The notes below the pieces were generated by a model. The model was not told the DNA's origin and made no database searches. It saw only the letters and a program-made list of their open reading frames with translations. From Eurosta solidaginis (taxonomy: Eukaryota; Arthropoda; Insecta; Diptera; Tephritidae): a stretch of DNA of 64,000 nt. This document shows positions 42,601-55,400 of this stretch, piece by piece. The stretch's first letter is position 1; every line of letters starts with the position of its first letter. The stretch is from NCBI RefSeq assembly GCF_040869045.1, contig NC_090319.1, forward strand, positions 18,618,314 through 18,682,313, read 5' to 3'. A program made the position numbers and the translations under genes.

Positions 42601-45600
42601 CTAGCCTTTACCCGCGGCCCCGTCCGCAAGGAAAATTTTAAATATATGGGCTATTCGCGTTAGCCTGCTTATTATCTGTTTAAAATTTTGTTTTCTGTCT
42701 AATGCATTTTATTTTTGTAATTGAGTAAAAAAACGGACTAAATGAGCTGATAACCTGATAGGATCCCAAATGATCCCGAAATTATCCAGAAAAAGCTACG
42801 AAATGACGCAAACGCTATCGCGGACGGATCCCGAAAACCATCCAGAAATGCCCCGAAAGGGTCTCCAAAAGTTCCCCGAATAGTCCCAAAAAAACCCGAA
42901 ATGAGAGCGACACGATTCTAGACGTATCCAGAGAACCACACAGAAATGATCCCTGAAGGTGTTCCAAAATGATCCCGAAAAGGTTCCGAAATGACTCTGA
43001 CGGGCTCCCGGGCGGATCTCAAAAACCATCCAGAAAATATCCAGGAAGGGTCCCTAAATTATCCCGACTAACTCCAGAAAAAGTTCCGAAATGGCTCCGA
43101 GGGGATCCACGATGGATCGCGAAAACCATACAGAAATGATTCCGGAAGGATTCCAAAATGATCCCGAAATAGTCCGGAATTGACCCAGATGGGATGCCGC
43201 ACAGATCCAGAAATGATCCCGGAAGGGTGCAAAAACTATCCCGGAAAAGTAACAAAAAATCCCGAAATGGCTCCTACGGCATCCCGGACGGATCCAGAAA
43301 TGATCTCGGAAGGGTCCCCAAATGATCCCAAAATGGTCCCGAAATGACCCTGATGGATCCGGCAAACAATCAAGAAATTATGCCGAAAGAGTCCCAAAAT
43401 GATCCCGAAATAATACAGAAAAAGTCACGAAACGACCCCTAGATAATCCCCAAATGATCCCTTATTAGCTCCGAAAAGGTCCCGAAATAACCCCGACGGG
43501 ATCCCGGACAAATCCCGAAAACCATCCAGAAATGATGCCGGAAGGAATCCCAAATGATTCCGTAAAAGTCCCGCATTGATTTCGACGGGATCCCGAACGG
43601 ATACCGAAAATCATCCAGAAGTGATGCCGGAAAGGTCCTCAAATGATCACCTAATAGTCCCGAAATGACCCTTGAGGGGTCATGGACGGATCCCATAAAC
43701 CATCCAGAAATGATCCCGATATAGTCCCGAAGAAGTCCCGAAATGACCCTGACGGGATCTCGAACGCACCCCTGTATGACCCTGACGGGATCCCGGACAG
43801 ATCCCGAAATCCATCCAGAAATGATCTTGGGAGGGACCCCAAATGATCCCGAAAAAGTCCCGCAATGATTCCGAGGGGATCCTGATCTGATACCGAAAAC
43901 CATCCAGAAGTGATGCCGGAAGGGTCCTCAAATGATCACCTAATAGCAAAATGACCCTGACGGCATCCCGGACTGATCCCAAAATCCATCCAGAAATGAT
44001 CTTGGGAAGATCCCAAAATTATCCCGAAATAGTCTCGGAAAAGTTCAGAAATTACCCTGACGGGTTCCCGGACGAATCCTGAAAGCCATCTCTAAATGAT
44101 CCCGAAAAAGTCCCGAAATGACCCTGACTGGACCCCGAAAGGATCCCGAAAACTATCCAGAAATGATGCCGGAAATGTCCTCAAATGATCACCTAATAGT
44201 TCTGAAAAGACCCTGACGGGATCCCGAACGGATCCCGACAACTATCTAGAAATGATGCCGAAAGGGCCCGCAAATGATCCCGTATCAGTCGAGAAAAAGT
44301 CCCGAAATGAACCCGACGGGATGCCGGACGAATCCCAAAAACCATCCAGAAATGATGCCGGAAGGGACACCAAATGATCCCGAAAAAGTCCCGCAATAAT
44401 TCCGACGGGATCCTGAGCGGATACCGAAAACCATCCAGAAGTGATGCCGAAAAGGTCCTCAAATGATCACCTAATAGTCCCAAAATGACCCTGACGGCAT
44501 CCCGGACAGATCCCGAAATCCATCCAGAAACGATCTAGGGAGGGTCCCAAAATTATCCCGAAATAGTCTGGGAAAAGTCCCGAAATGACCCTGATGGGAC
44601 CCGGAAAGTATCCCGAAAACTAACCAGAAATGATGCCGGAAAGGTCCTCAAATGATCTCCCAATAGTTTCGAAAAGACCCTGATGGGATCCTGAACGAAT
44701 CCCGACAACTATCCAGAAATGATACCGAAAGGGCCCGCAACTGATCCCGTATTGGTCGAGAAAAAGTCCCGAAATGACCCCGACGGGATGCCGGACGAAT
44801 CCCAAAAACCATCCAGAAATGATGTCGGAAGGGACCCCAACGATCCCGAAAAATTCCCGCAATTATTCCGACGGGAATCTGAACGGATACCGAAAACCAT
44901 CCAGAAGTGATGCCGGAACAGTCCTCAAATGCTCACCTAATAGTCCCAAAATGACCCTGAGGGCATCCCGGACAAATCCCGAAATCCATCCAGAAATGAT
45001 CTTGGGAAGGTCCCAAAATGATCCCGAAATAGTCTCGAAAAAGTTCAGAAATTACCCTGACGGGTTCCCGGACTAATCCTGAAAGCCATCCTTAAATGAT
45101 CCCGAAAAAGCCCCGAAATGACCCTGACGGGATCCCGAAAGGATTCCAAAAACTATCCAGAAATGATGCCGGAAAGGTCCTCAAATGATCCCCTAATAGT
45201 TCCGAAATGACCATGACGGGATCCCGAACGGATCCCGACAACTATACAGAAATTATGCCGAAAGGGTCCGCAAATGATCCCGTATTAGTTGAGAAAAAGT
45301 CCCGAAATGACCCCGACGGGATCCCGGATGAATCCCAAAAACCATCCATAAATGATGCCGGTAGGTATCCCAAATGATCCCGAAATAATCCCGAAATGAC
45401 CTCGTCGGCATCCCGGACGGATACCGAAAATTATCCAGAAATGATGCCGGAAAGGTCCACAAATGATCCCCTAATAGTCCCGAAATTACCCTGATGGGAT
45501 CCCGGACGGATCCCGAAAACCATCCAGAAATGATGCCGGAAGAGCCCCCAAATGATCCCGAAAAAGTCCCCAAATGACCCTGACGATATCCCTGACGGAT

Positions 45601-47345
45601 CCCGAAAACCATCCAGAAATGATGCCGGAAGAGCCCCCAAATGATCCCGAAAAAGTCCCCAAATGACCCCGACGAGATCCCGCACGGATCCCGAAAACCA
45701 TCCAGAAATGATGCCGGAAGAGCCCCAAATGATCCCGAAAAAGTCCCCAAATGACCCCGACATACTCCAGAAAAGGTTCCGAAATGGCTCCGAGGGAATC
45801 AACGACGGATCGCGAAAACCATACAGAAATGATTCCGGAAGGATCCCAAAATGATCCCGAAATAGTCCGGAAATGACCCAGATGGGATCCCGCACAGATC
45901 CAGAAATGATCCCGGAAGGGTCCAAAAACTATCCCGGAAAAGTAACAAAAAATCCCGAAATGGCTCCTACGGCATCCCGGACGGATTCAGAAATGATCTC
46001 GGAAGGGTCCCCAAATGATCCCAAAATGGTCCCGAAATGACCCTGATGGATCCGGAAAACCATCAAGAAATTATGCCGGAAGGGTCCCCAAATGATCCCG
46101 AAATAAAACAGATAAAGTCACGAAACGACCCCTAGAGGATCCCCAAATGATCCCGTATTAGCCCCGAAAAAGTCCCAAAATGACCCTGACGGGATCCCTA
46201 AAGGATTCCGAAAACAATACAGAAATGATGCCGGAAAGGTCCTCAAATGATCCCCTAATAGTCCCGAAATGACTGTGACGGGATCCCGACAACTATCCAG
46301 AAATGATGCCGAAAGGGTCCGCAAATGATCCCGTATTAGTCGAAAAAAAGTCCCGAAAGGACCACGACGGGATCCCGGACGAATCCCAAAAACCATCCAG
46401 AAATGATGCCGGTAGGTATCCCAAATGATCCCGAAATAGTCCCGAAATGACCTCGTCGGTATCCCGGACCGATCCCGAAAACTATCCAGAAATGATCCCG
46501 GAAGGGTCTCGATATGACCCTTACGGGATTACAAATAAGGTGAAGCTAATTATAAAACCATGTTAATAAGGCAGCAGGCGCATTGGAGCGAATAAAAAGT
46601 TAGATAGAAACATACAGGTAAAGCTAATAAAAGCGTGCTAATAAAAACAATTGATGGAGGGCGGATGGCGGGAGTAGAGGAGAGGACCACTGATCGTTCC
46701 TCCAAAATTGTCTAGATCTCGTTCTGTATGTACCAGATACCAAAAACTATTGATTTAGGAGAAAATTTAGATTGAGTTATAACAATTTATGGATTTTACA
46801 CCAGAGGGGGGGTGATAAAGGGGGGCGGGCGGAGGGTGTCACTGCTTACTTTGTAAGCCCTCGACTTATTTGACCCCTTGAGTCTGTGATATTGGTGAAG
46901 GCCAGTATACGTAAAGTTATAATGTGTAAAAATTATGAAAAATAATTTCTCGAAGGGGTCATGGGACCCCCACCCCTCTTTCCATGTTCGAAAAAAATTT
47001 CGCTAGTAGACTACTGTCTGTGTCCCAAATTTCATCAAAATCCGTGTAGCCATTCTGGCGTGATTCAGTCGCAAAGACGAAAAAATATAATAATTAAATT
47101 ATAACTGTTCCTAGGGGGCGGGGACCACGCCCCTTTTGAAAAATATATAGCTAGTAGATCCTTCTAGACTATTGGCTATATGTGTGCAAAATTTCATCCA
47201 AATCGGTCCAGCCGTTCTTGCGTTATTGAGTCACAAAGACAAACGTCTGGACAAACATCCAAACATCCAAACATCCAAACATCCAAACATCCAAACATCC
47301 AAACATCTTCACATCCAAACTTTGCCATTTATAATATATATTAGA
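42601..47345 (-). mobile_element. Helitron-like satellite carrier, copy 1 (inverted)
   Basis: Read on the minus strand: a TCTAATATATATTATAAATG start at 47345, (TTTGGATG)n, a conserved block, the ~89-bp satellite, then GCGGACGGGGCCGC (4-bp stem), GGGTAAAGG and CTAG ending at 42601. The flanks are A on one side and T on the other, as for Helitron insertion between A and T. Length 4745 bp. No replicase or helicase, so non-autonomous. Nearly identical to copies 2 and 3. Confidence 0.78.
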
Positions 47346-47680
47346 TTTGAATTTATCACTTATATATTTTATATGAAGCACCAGAAATATACATATGTAT
47401 ACCTTTATGAATTATACCCTAAATACATATATTCTGTTGTACATTGAATGGATAATTACTAAATTGAAGGACAAATTAGACTTGCGCACTTTTGCACGCA
47501 AGCAAAATATTTACATTTCCGCCCACATAAATTTTAAACATAGGATCACCCTAACATGCGTTGAATATTTGGAAGGGAGGTAGATACGCACAAAACATAA
47601 AAATGCAGCGGTCAATCAACCCTATGCACACTCAAAATCCAATGCACCCAGCTACAAATCTATATCTATCTAATCTAATA
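47346..47680. other. Spacer at the centre of the palindrome
   Basis: 335 bp of unique-looking AT-rich DNA between copies 1 and 2. A TTGCGCACTTTTGCACGCAA partial dyad lies at about 47482. No convincing gene. Confidence 0.5.
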
Positions 47681-47715
47681 TCTAATATATATTATAAATG
47701 GCAAAGTTTGGATGT

Positions 47716-47780
47716 GAAGATGTTTGGATGTTTGGATGTTTGGATGTTTGGATGTTTGGATGTTTGGATGTTTGGATGTT
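47716..47780 (+). repeat. 8-bp minisatellite (ATGTTTGG)n at the element's 5' end
   Basis: Seven consecutive ATGTTTGG units. Matching tracts occur at about 52462-52526, 57658-57712 and 62978-63058, and inverted at about 47246-47305. Copy number differs between elements. One unit in copy 5 is ATGTTTAG. Confidence 0.93.
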
Positions 47781-48505
47781 TGTCCAGACGTTTGTCTTTG
47801 TGACTCAATAACGCAAGAACGGCTGGACCGATTTGGATGAAATTTTGCACACATATAGCCAATAGTCTAGAAGGATCTACTAGCTATATATTTTTCAAAA
47901 GGGGCGTGGTCCCCGCCCCCTAGGAACAGTTATAATTTAATTATTATATTTTTTCGTCTTTGCGACTGAATCACGCCAGAATGGCTACACGGATTTTGAT
48001 GAAATTTGGGACACAGACAGTAGTCTACTAGCGAAATTTTTTTCGAACATGGAAAGAGGGGTGGGGGTCCCATGACCCCTTCGAGAAATTATTTTTCATA
48101 ATTTTTACACATTATAACTTTACGTATACTGGCCTTCACCAATATCACAGACACAAGGGGTCAAATAAGTCGAGGGCTTACAAAGTAAGCAGTGACACCC
48201 TCCGCCCGCCCCCCTTTATCACCCCCCCTCTGGTGTAAAATCCATAAATTGTTATAACTCAATCTAAATTTTCTCCTAAATCAATAGTTTTTGGTATCTG
48301 GTACATACAGAACGAGATCTAGACAATTTTGGAGGAACGATCAGTGGTCCTCTCCTCTACTCCCGCCATCCGCCCTCCATCAATTGTTTTTATTAGCACG
48401 CTTTTATTAGCTTTACCTGTATGTTTCTATCTAACTTTTTATTCGCTCCAATGCGCCTGCTGCCTTATTAACATGGTTTTATAATTAGCTTCACCTTATT
48501 TGTAA

Positions 48506-51500
48506 TCCCGTAAGGGTCATATCGAGACCCTTCCGGGATCATTTCTGGATAGTTTTCGGGATCGGTCCGGGATACCGACGAGGTCATTTCGGGACTATTT
48601 CGGGATCATTTGGGATACCTACCGGCATCATTTCTGGATGGTTTTTGGGATTCGTCCGGGATCCCGTCGTGGTCCTTTCGGGACTTTTTTTCGACTAATA
48701 CGGGATCATTTGCGGACCCTTTCGGCATCATTTCTGGATAGTTGTCGGGATCCCGTCACAGTCATTTCGGGACTATTAGGGGATCATTTGAGGACCTTTC
48801 CGGCATCATTTCTGTATTGTTTTCGGAATCCTTTAGGGATCCCGTCAGGGTCATTTTGGGACTTTTTCGGGGCTAATACGGGATCATTTGGGGATCCTCT
48901 AGGGGTCGTTTCGTGACTTTATCTGTTTTATTTCGGGAACATTTGGGGACCCTTCCGGCATAATTTCTTGATGGTTTTCCGGATCCATCAGGGTCATTTC
49001 GGGACCATTTTGGGATCATTTGGGGACCCTTCCGAGATCATTTCTGAATCCGTCCGGGATGCCGTAGGAGCCATTTCGGGATTTTTTGTTACTTTTCCGG
49101 GATAGTTTTTGGACCCTTCCGGGATCATTTCTGGATCTGTGCGGGATCCCATCTGGGTCATTTCCGGACTATTTCGGGATCATTTTGGGATCCTTCCGGA
49201 ATCATTTCTGTATGGTTTTCGCGATCCGTCGTTGATTCCCTCGGAGCCATTTCGGAACCTTTTCTGGAGTATGTCGGGGTCATTTGGGGACTTTTTCGGG
49301 ATCATTTGGGGCTCTTCCGGCATCATTTCTGGATGGTTTTCGGGATCCGTGCGGGATCTCGTCGGGGTCATTTGGGGACTTTTTCGGGATCATTTGGGGG
49401 CTCTTCCGGCATCATTTCTGGATGGTTTTCGGGATCCGTCAGGGATATCGTCAGGGTCATTTGGGGACTTTTTCGGGATCATTTGGGGGCTCTTCCGGCA
49501 TCATTTCTGGATGGTTTTCGGGATCCGTCCGGGATCCCATCAGGGTAATTTCGGGACTATTAGGGGATCATTTGTGGACCTTTCCGGCATCATTTCTGGA
49601 TAATTTTCGGTATCCGTCCGGGATGCCGACGAGGTCATTTCGGGATTATTTCGGGATCATTTGGGATACCTACCGGCATCATTTATGGATGGTTTTTGGG
49701 ATTCATCCGGGATCCCGTCGGGGTCATTTCGGGACTTTTTCTCAACTAATACGGGATCATTTGCGGACCCTTTCGGCATAATTTCTGTATAGTTGTCGGG
49801 ATCCGTTCGGGATCCCGTCATGGTCATTTCGGAACTATTAGGGGATCATTTGAGGACCTTTCCGGCATCATTTCTGGATAGTTTTTGGAATCCTTTCGGG
49901 ATCCCGTCAGGGTCATTTCGGGGCTTTTTCGGGATCATTTAAGGATGGCTTTCAGGATTAGTCCGGGAACCCGTCAGGGTAATTTCTGAACTTTTTCGAG
50001 ACTATTTCGGGATCATTTTGGGACCTTCCCAAGATCATTTCTGGATGGATTTCGGGATTTGTCCGGGATGCCCTCAGGGTCATTTTGGGACTATTAGGTG
50101 AGCATTTGAGGACTGTTCCGGCATCACTTCTGGATGGTTTTCGGTATCCGTTCAGATTCCCGTCGGAATAATTGCGGGAATTTTTCGGGATCGTTGGGGT
50201 CCCTTCCGACATCATTTCTGGATGGTTTTTGGGATTCGTCCGGCATCCCGTCGGGGTCATTTCGGGACTTTTTCTCGACCAATACGGGATCAGTTGCGGG
50301 CCCTTTCGGTATCATTTCTGGATAGTTGTCGGGATTCGTTCAGGATCCCATCAGGGTCTTTTCGAAACTATTGGGAGATCATTTGAGGACCTTTCCGGCA
50401 TCATTTCTGGTTAGTTTTCGGGATACTTTCCGGGTCCCATCAGGGTCATTTCGGGACTTTTCCCAGACTATTTCGGGATAATTTTGGGACCCTCCCTAGA
50501 TCGTTTCTGGATGGATTTCGGGATCTGTCCGGGATGCCGTCAGGGTCATTTTGGGACTATTAGGTGATCATTTGAGGACCTTTTCGGCATCACTTCTGGA
50601 TGGTTTTCGGTATCCGCTCAGGATCCCGTCGGAATTATTGCGGGACTTTTTCGGGATCATTTGGTGTCCCTTCCGGCATCATTTCTGGATGGTTTTTGGG
50701 ATTCGTCCGGCATCCCGTCGGGTTCATTTCGGGACTTTTTCTCGACTGATACGGGATCATTTGCGGGCCCTTTCGGCATCATTTCTAGATAGTTGTCGGG
50801 ATCCGTTCGGGATCCCGTCAGGGTCTTTTCAGAACTATTAGGTGATCATTTGAGGACATTTCCGGCATCATTTCTGGATAGTTTTCGGGATCCTTTCGGG
50901 GTCCAGTCAGGGTCATTTCGGGACTTTTTCGGGATCATTTAGAGATGGCTTTCAGGATTCGTCCGGGAACCCGTCAGGGTAATTTCTGAACTTTTCCGAG
51001 ACTATTTCGGGATAATTTTGGGATCTTCCCAAGATCATTTCTGGATGGATTTTGGGATCAGTCCGGGATGCCGTCAGGGTCATTTTGCTATTAGGTGATC
51101 ATTTGAGGACCCTTCCGGCATCACTTCTGGATGGTTTTCGGTATCAGATCAGGATCCCCTCGGAATCATTGCGGGACTTTTTCGGGATCATTTGGGGTCC
51201 CTCCCAAGATCATTTCTGGATGGATTTCGGGATCTGTCCGGGATCCCGTCAGGGTCATACAGGGGTGCGTTCGAGATCCCGTCAGGGTCATTTCGGGACT
51301 TCTTCGGGACTATATCGGGATCATTTCTGGATGGTTTATGGGATCCGTCCATGACCCCTCAAGGGTCATTTCGGGACTATTAGGTGATCATTTGAGGACC
51401 TTTCCGGCATCACTTCTGGATGATTTTCGGTATCCGTTCGGGATCCCGTCGAAATCAATGCGGGACTTTTACGGAATCATTTGGGATTCCTTCCGGCATC

Positions 51501-52270
51501 ATTTCTGGATGGTTTTCGGGATTTGTCCGGGATCCCGTCGGGGTTATTTCGGGACCTTTTCGGAGCTAATAAGGGATCATTTGGGGATTATCTAGGGGTC
51601 GTTTCGTGACTTTTTCTGTATTATTTCGGGATCATTTTGGGACTCTTTCGGCATAATTTCTTGATTGTTTGCCGGATCCATCAGGGTCATTTCGGGACCA
51701 TTTTGGGATCATTTGGGGACCCTTCCGAGATCATTTCTGGATCCGTCCGGGATGCCGTAGGAGCCATTTCGGGATTTTTTGTTACTTTTCCGGGATAGTT
51801 TTTGCACCCTTCCGGGATCATTTCTGGATCTGTGCGGCATCCCATCTGGGTCAATTCCGGACTATTTCGGGATCATTTTGGAATCCTTCCGGAATCATTT
51901 CTGTATGGTTTTCGCGATCCATCGTGGATCCCCTCGGAGCCATTTCGGAACTTTTTCTGGAGTTAGTCGGGATAATTTAGGGACCCTTCCTGGATATTTT
52001 CTGGATGGTTTTTGAGATCCGCCCGGGAGCCCGTCAGAGTCATTTCGGAACCTTTTCGGGATCATTTTGGAACACCTTCAGGGATCATTTCTGTGTGGTT
52101 CTCTGGATACGTCTAGAATCGTGTCGCTCTCATTTCGGGTTTTTTTGGGACTATTCGGGGAACTTTTGGAGACCCTTTCGGGGCATTTCTGGATGGTTTT
52201 CGGGATCCGTCCGCGATAGCGTTTGCGTCATTTCGTAGCTTTTTCTGGATAATTTCGGGATCATTTGGGA
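48506..52270 (+). repeat. ~89-bp degenerate satellite inside copy 2
   Basis: The basic unit runs CATCATTTCTGGATGG, TTTTCGGGATCCGTCCGGGA, TCCCGTCGGGGTCATTTCGG, GACTTTTTCGGGATCATTTG, GGGACCCTTCCGG. The best-kept units start at about 49319, 49409 and 49498 (spacing 89-90). Others are longer or shorter by modules around TCGGGATCATTT. Because 89 is not a multiple of three and the unit has few stops, all forward frames stay open over long stretches, giving fake proteins of the MVFGIRPGSRRG kind. Confidence 0.9.
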
Positions 52271-52433
52271 TCCTATCAGGTTATCAGCTCATTTAGTCCG
52301 TTTTTTTACTCAATTACAAAAATAAAATGCATTAGACAGAAAACAAAATTTTAAACAGATAATAAGCAGGCTAACGCGAATAGCCCATATATTTAAAATT
52401 TTCCTTGCGGACGGGGCCGCGGGTAAAGGCTAG

Positions 52434-55400
52434 TATATTATAAATGGCAAAGTTTGGATGTGAAGATGTTTGGATGTTTGGATGTTTGGATGTTTGGATG
52501 TTTGGATGTTTGGATGTTTGGATGTTTGTCCAGACGTTTGTCTTTGTGACTCAATAACGCAAGAACGGCTGGACCGATTTGGATGAAATTTTGCACACAT
52601 ATAGCCAATAGTCTAGAAGGATCTACTAGCTATATATTTTTCAAAAGGGGCGTGGTCCCCGCCCCCTAGGAACAGTTATAATTTAATTATTATATTTTTT
52701 CGTCTTTGCGACTGAATCACGCCAGAATGCCTACACGGATTTTGATGAAATTTGGGACACAGACAGTAGTCTACTAGCGAAATTTTTTTCGAACATGGAA
52801 AGAGGGGTGGGGGTCCCATGACCCCTTCGAGAAATTATTTTTCATAATTTTTACACATTATAACTTTACGTATACTGGCCTTCACCAATATCACAGACTC
52901 AAGGGGTCAAATAAGTCGAGGGCTTACAAAGTAAGCAGTGACACCCTCCGCCCGCCCCCCTTTATCACCCCCCCTCTGGTGTAAAATCCATAAATTGTTA
53001 TAACTCAATCTAAATTTTCTCCTAAATCAATAGTTTTTGGTATCTGGTACATACAGAACGAGATCTAGACAATTTTGGAGGAACGATCAGTGGTCCTCTC
53101 CTCTACTCCCGCCATCCGCCCTCCATCAATTGTTTTTATTAGCACGCTTTTATTAGCTTTACCTGTATGTTTCTATCTAACTTTTTATTCGCTCCAATGC
53201 GCCTGCTGCCTTATTAACATGGTTTTATAATTAGCTTCACCTTATTTGTAATCCCGTAAGGGTCATATCGAGACCCTTCCGGGATCATTTCTGGATAGTT
53301 TTCGGGATCGGTCCGGGATACCGACGAGGTCATTTCGGGACTATTTCGGGATCATTTGGGATACCTACCGGCATCATTTCTGGATGGTTTTTGGGATTCG
53401 TCCGGGATCCCGTCGTGGTCCTTTCGGGACTTTTTTTCGACTAATACGGGATCATTTGCGGACCCTTTCGGCATCATTTCTGGATAGTTGTCGGGATCCC
53501 GTCACAGTCATTTCGGGACTATTAGGGGATCATTTGAGGACCTTTCCGGCATCATTTCTGTATTGTTTTCGGAATCCTTTAGGGATCCCGTCAGGGTCAT
53601 TTTGGGACTTTTTCGGGGCTAATACGGGATCATTTGGGGATCCTCTAGGGGTCGTTTCGTGACTTTATCTGTTTTATTTCGGGATCATTTGGGGACCCTT
53701 CCGGCATAATTTCTTGATGGTTTTCCGGATCCATCAGGGTCATTTCGGGACCATTTTGGGATCATTTGGGGACCCTTCCGAGATCATTTCTGAATCCGTC
53801 CGGGATGCCGTAGGAGCCATTTCGGGATTTTTTGTTACTTTTCCGGGATAGTTTTTGGACCCTTCCGGGATCATTTCTGGATCTGTGCGGGATCCCATCT
53901 GGGTCATTTCCGGACTATTTCGGGATCATTTTGGGATCCTTCCGGAATCATTTCTGTATGGTTTTCGCGATCCGTCGTTGATTCCCTCGGAGCCATTTCG
54001 GAACCTTTTCTGGAGTATGTCGGGGTCATTTGGGGACTTTTTCGGGATCATTTGGGGCTCTTCCGGCATCATTTCTGGATGGTTTTCGGGATCCGTGCGG
54101 GATCTCGTCGGGGTCATTTGGGGACTTTTTCGGGATCATTTGGGGGCTCTTCCGGCATCATTTCTGGATGGTTTTCGGGATCCGTCAGGGATATCGTCAG
54201 GGTCATTTGGGGACTTTTTCGGGATCATTTGGGGGCTCTTCCGGCATCATTTCTGGATGGTTTTCGGGATCCGTCCGGGATCCCATCAGGGTAATTTCGG
54301 GACTATTAGGGGATCATTTGTGGACCTTTCCGGCATCATTTCTGGATAATTTTCGGTATCCGTCCGGGATGCCGACGAGGTCATTTCGGGATTATTTCGG
54401 GATCATTTGGGATACCTACCGGCATCATTTATGGATGGTTTTTGGGATTCATCCGGGATCCCGTCGGGGTCATTTCGGGACTTTTTCTCAACTAATACGG
54501 GATCATTTGCGGACCCTTTCGGCATAATTTCTGTATAGTTGTCGGGATCCGTTCGGGATCCCGTCATGGTCATTTCGGAACTATTAGGGGATCATTTGAG
54601 GACCTTTCCGGCATCATTTCTGGATAGTTTTTGGAATCCTTTCGGGATCCCGTCAGGGTCATTTCGGGGCTTTTTCGGGATCATTTAAGGATGGCTTTCA
54701 GGATTAGTCCGGGAACCCGTCAGGGTAATTTCTGAACTTTTTCGAGACTATTTCGGGATCATTTTGGGACCTTCCCAAGATCATTTCTGGATGGATTTCG
54801 GGATTTGTCCGGGATGCCCTCAGGGTCATTTTGGGACTATTAGGTGAGCATTTGAGGACTGTTCCGGCATCACTTCTGGATGGTTTTCGGTATCCGTTCA
54901 GATTCCCGTCGGAATAATTGCGGGAATTTTTCGGGATCGTTGGGGTCCCTTCCGACATCATTTCTGGATGGTTTTTGGGATTCGTCCGGCATCCCGTCGG
55001 GGTCATTTCGGGACTTTTTCTCGACCAATACGGGATCAGTTGCGGGCCCTTTCGGTATCATTTCTGGATAGTTGTCGGGATTCGTTCAGGATCCCATCAG
55101 GGTCTTTTCGAAACTATTGGGAGATCATTTGAGGACCTTTCCGGCATCATTTCTGGTTAGTTTTCGGGATACTTTCCGGGTCCCATCAGGGTCATTTCGG
55201 GACTTTTCCCAGACTATTTCGGGATAATTTTGGGACCCTCCCTAGATCGTTTCTGGATGGATTTCGGGATCTGTCCGGGATGCCGTCAGGGTCATTTTGG
55301 GACTATTAGGTGATCATTTGAGGACCTTTTCGGCATCACTTCTGGATGGTTTTCGGTATCCGCTCAGGATCCCGTCGGAATTATTGCGGGACTTTTTCGG

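Larger units (their letters stand above)
47681..52433 (+). mobile_element. Helitron-like satellite carrier, copy 2
   Basis: It starts at TC (47681, preceded by A) and ends with GCGG (52407-52410) ACGGGG CCGC, GGGTAAAGG and CTAG (52430-52433). Length 4753 bp. It reads the same as the reverse complement of copy 1 with few changes; for example ACAGACACAAGG at about 48148, where copies 1 and 3 have ACAGACTCAAGG. The conserved block is 47776-48505, the satellite 48506-52270. Confidence 0.8.

Noticed and set aside
47246..47305. CRISPR-like short regular repeats (ACATCCAA)n
   Set aside because: Contiguous 8-bp minisatellite without spacers, in a eukaryotic transposon.
43439..51595. Identical proteins repeated in copies 1, 2 and 3, looking like a gene family
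   Set aside because: The identity reflects recent duplication of the DNA element, not selection on protein.
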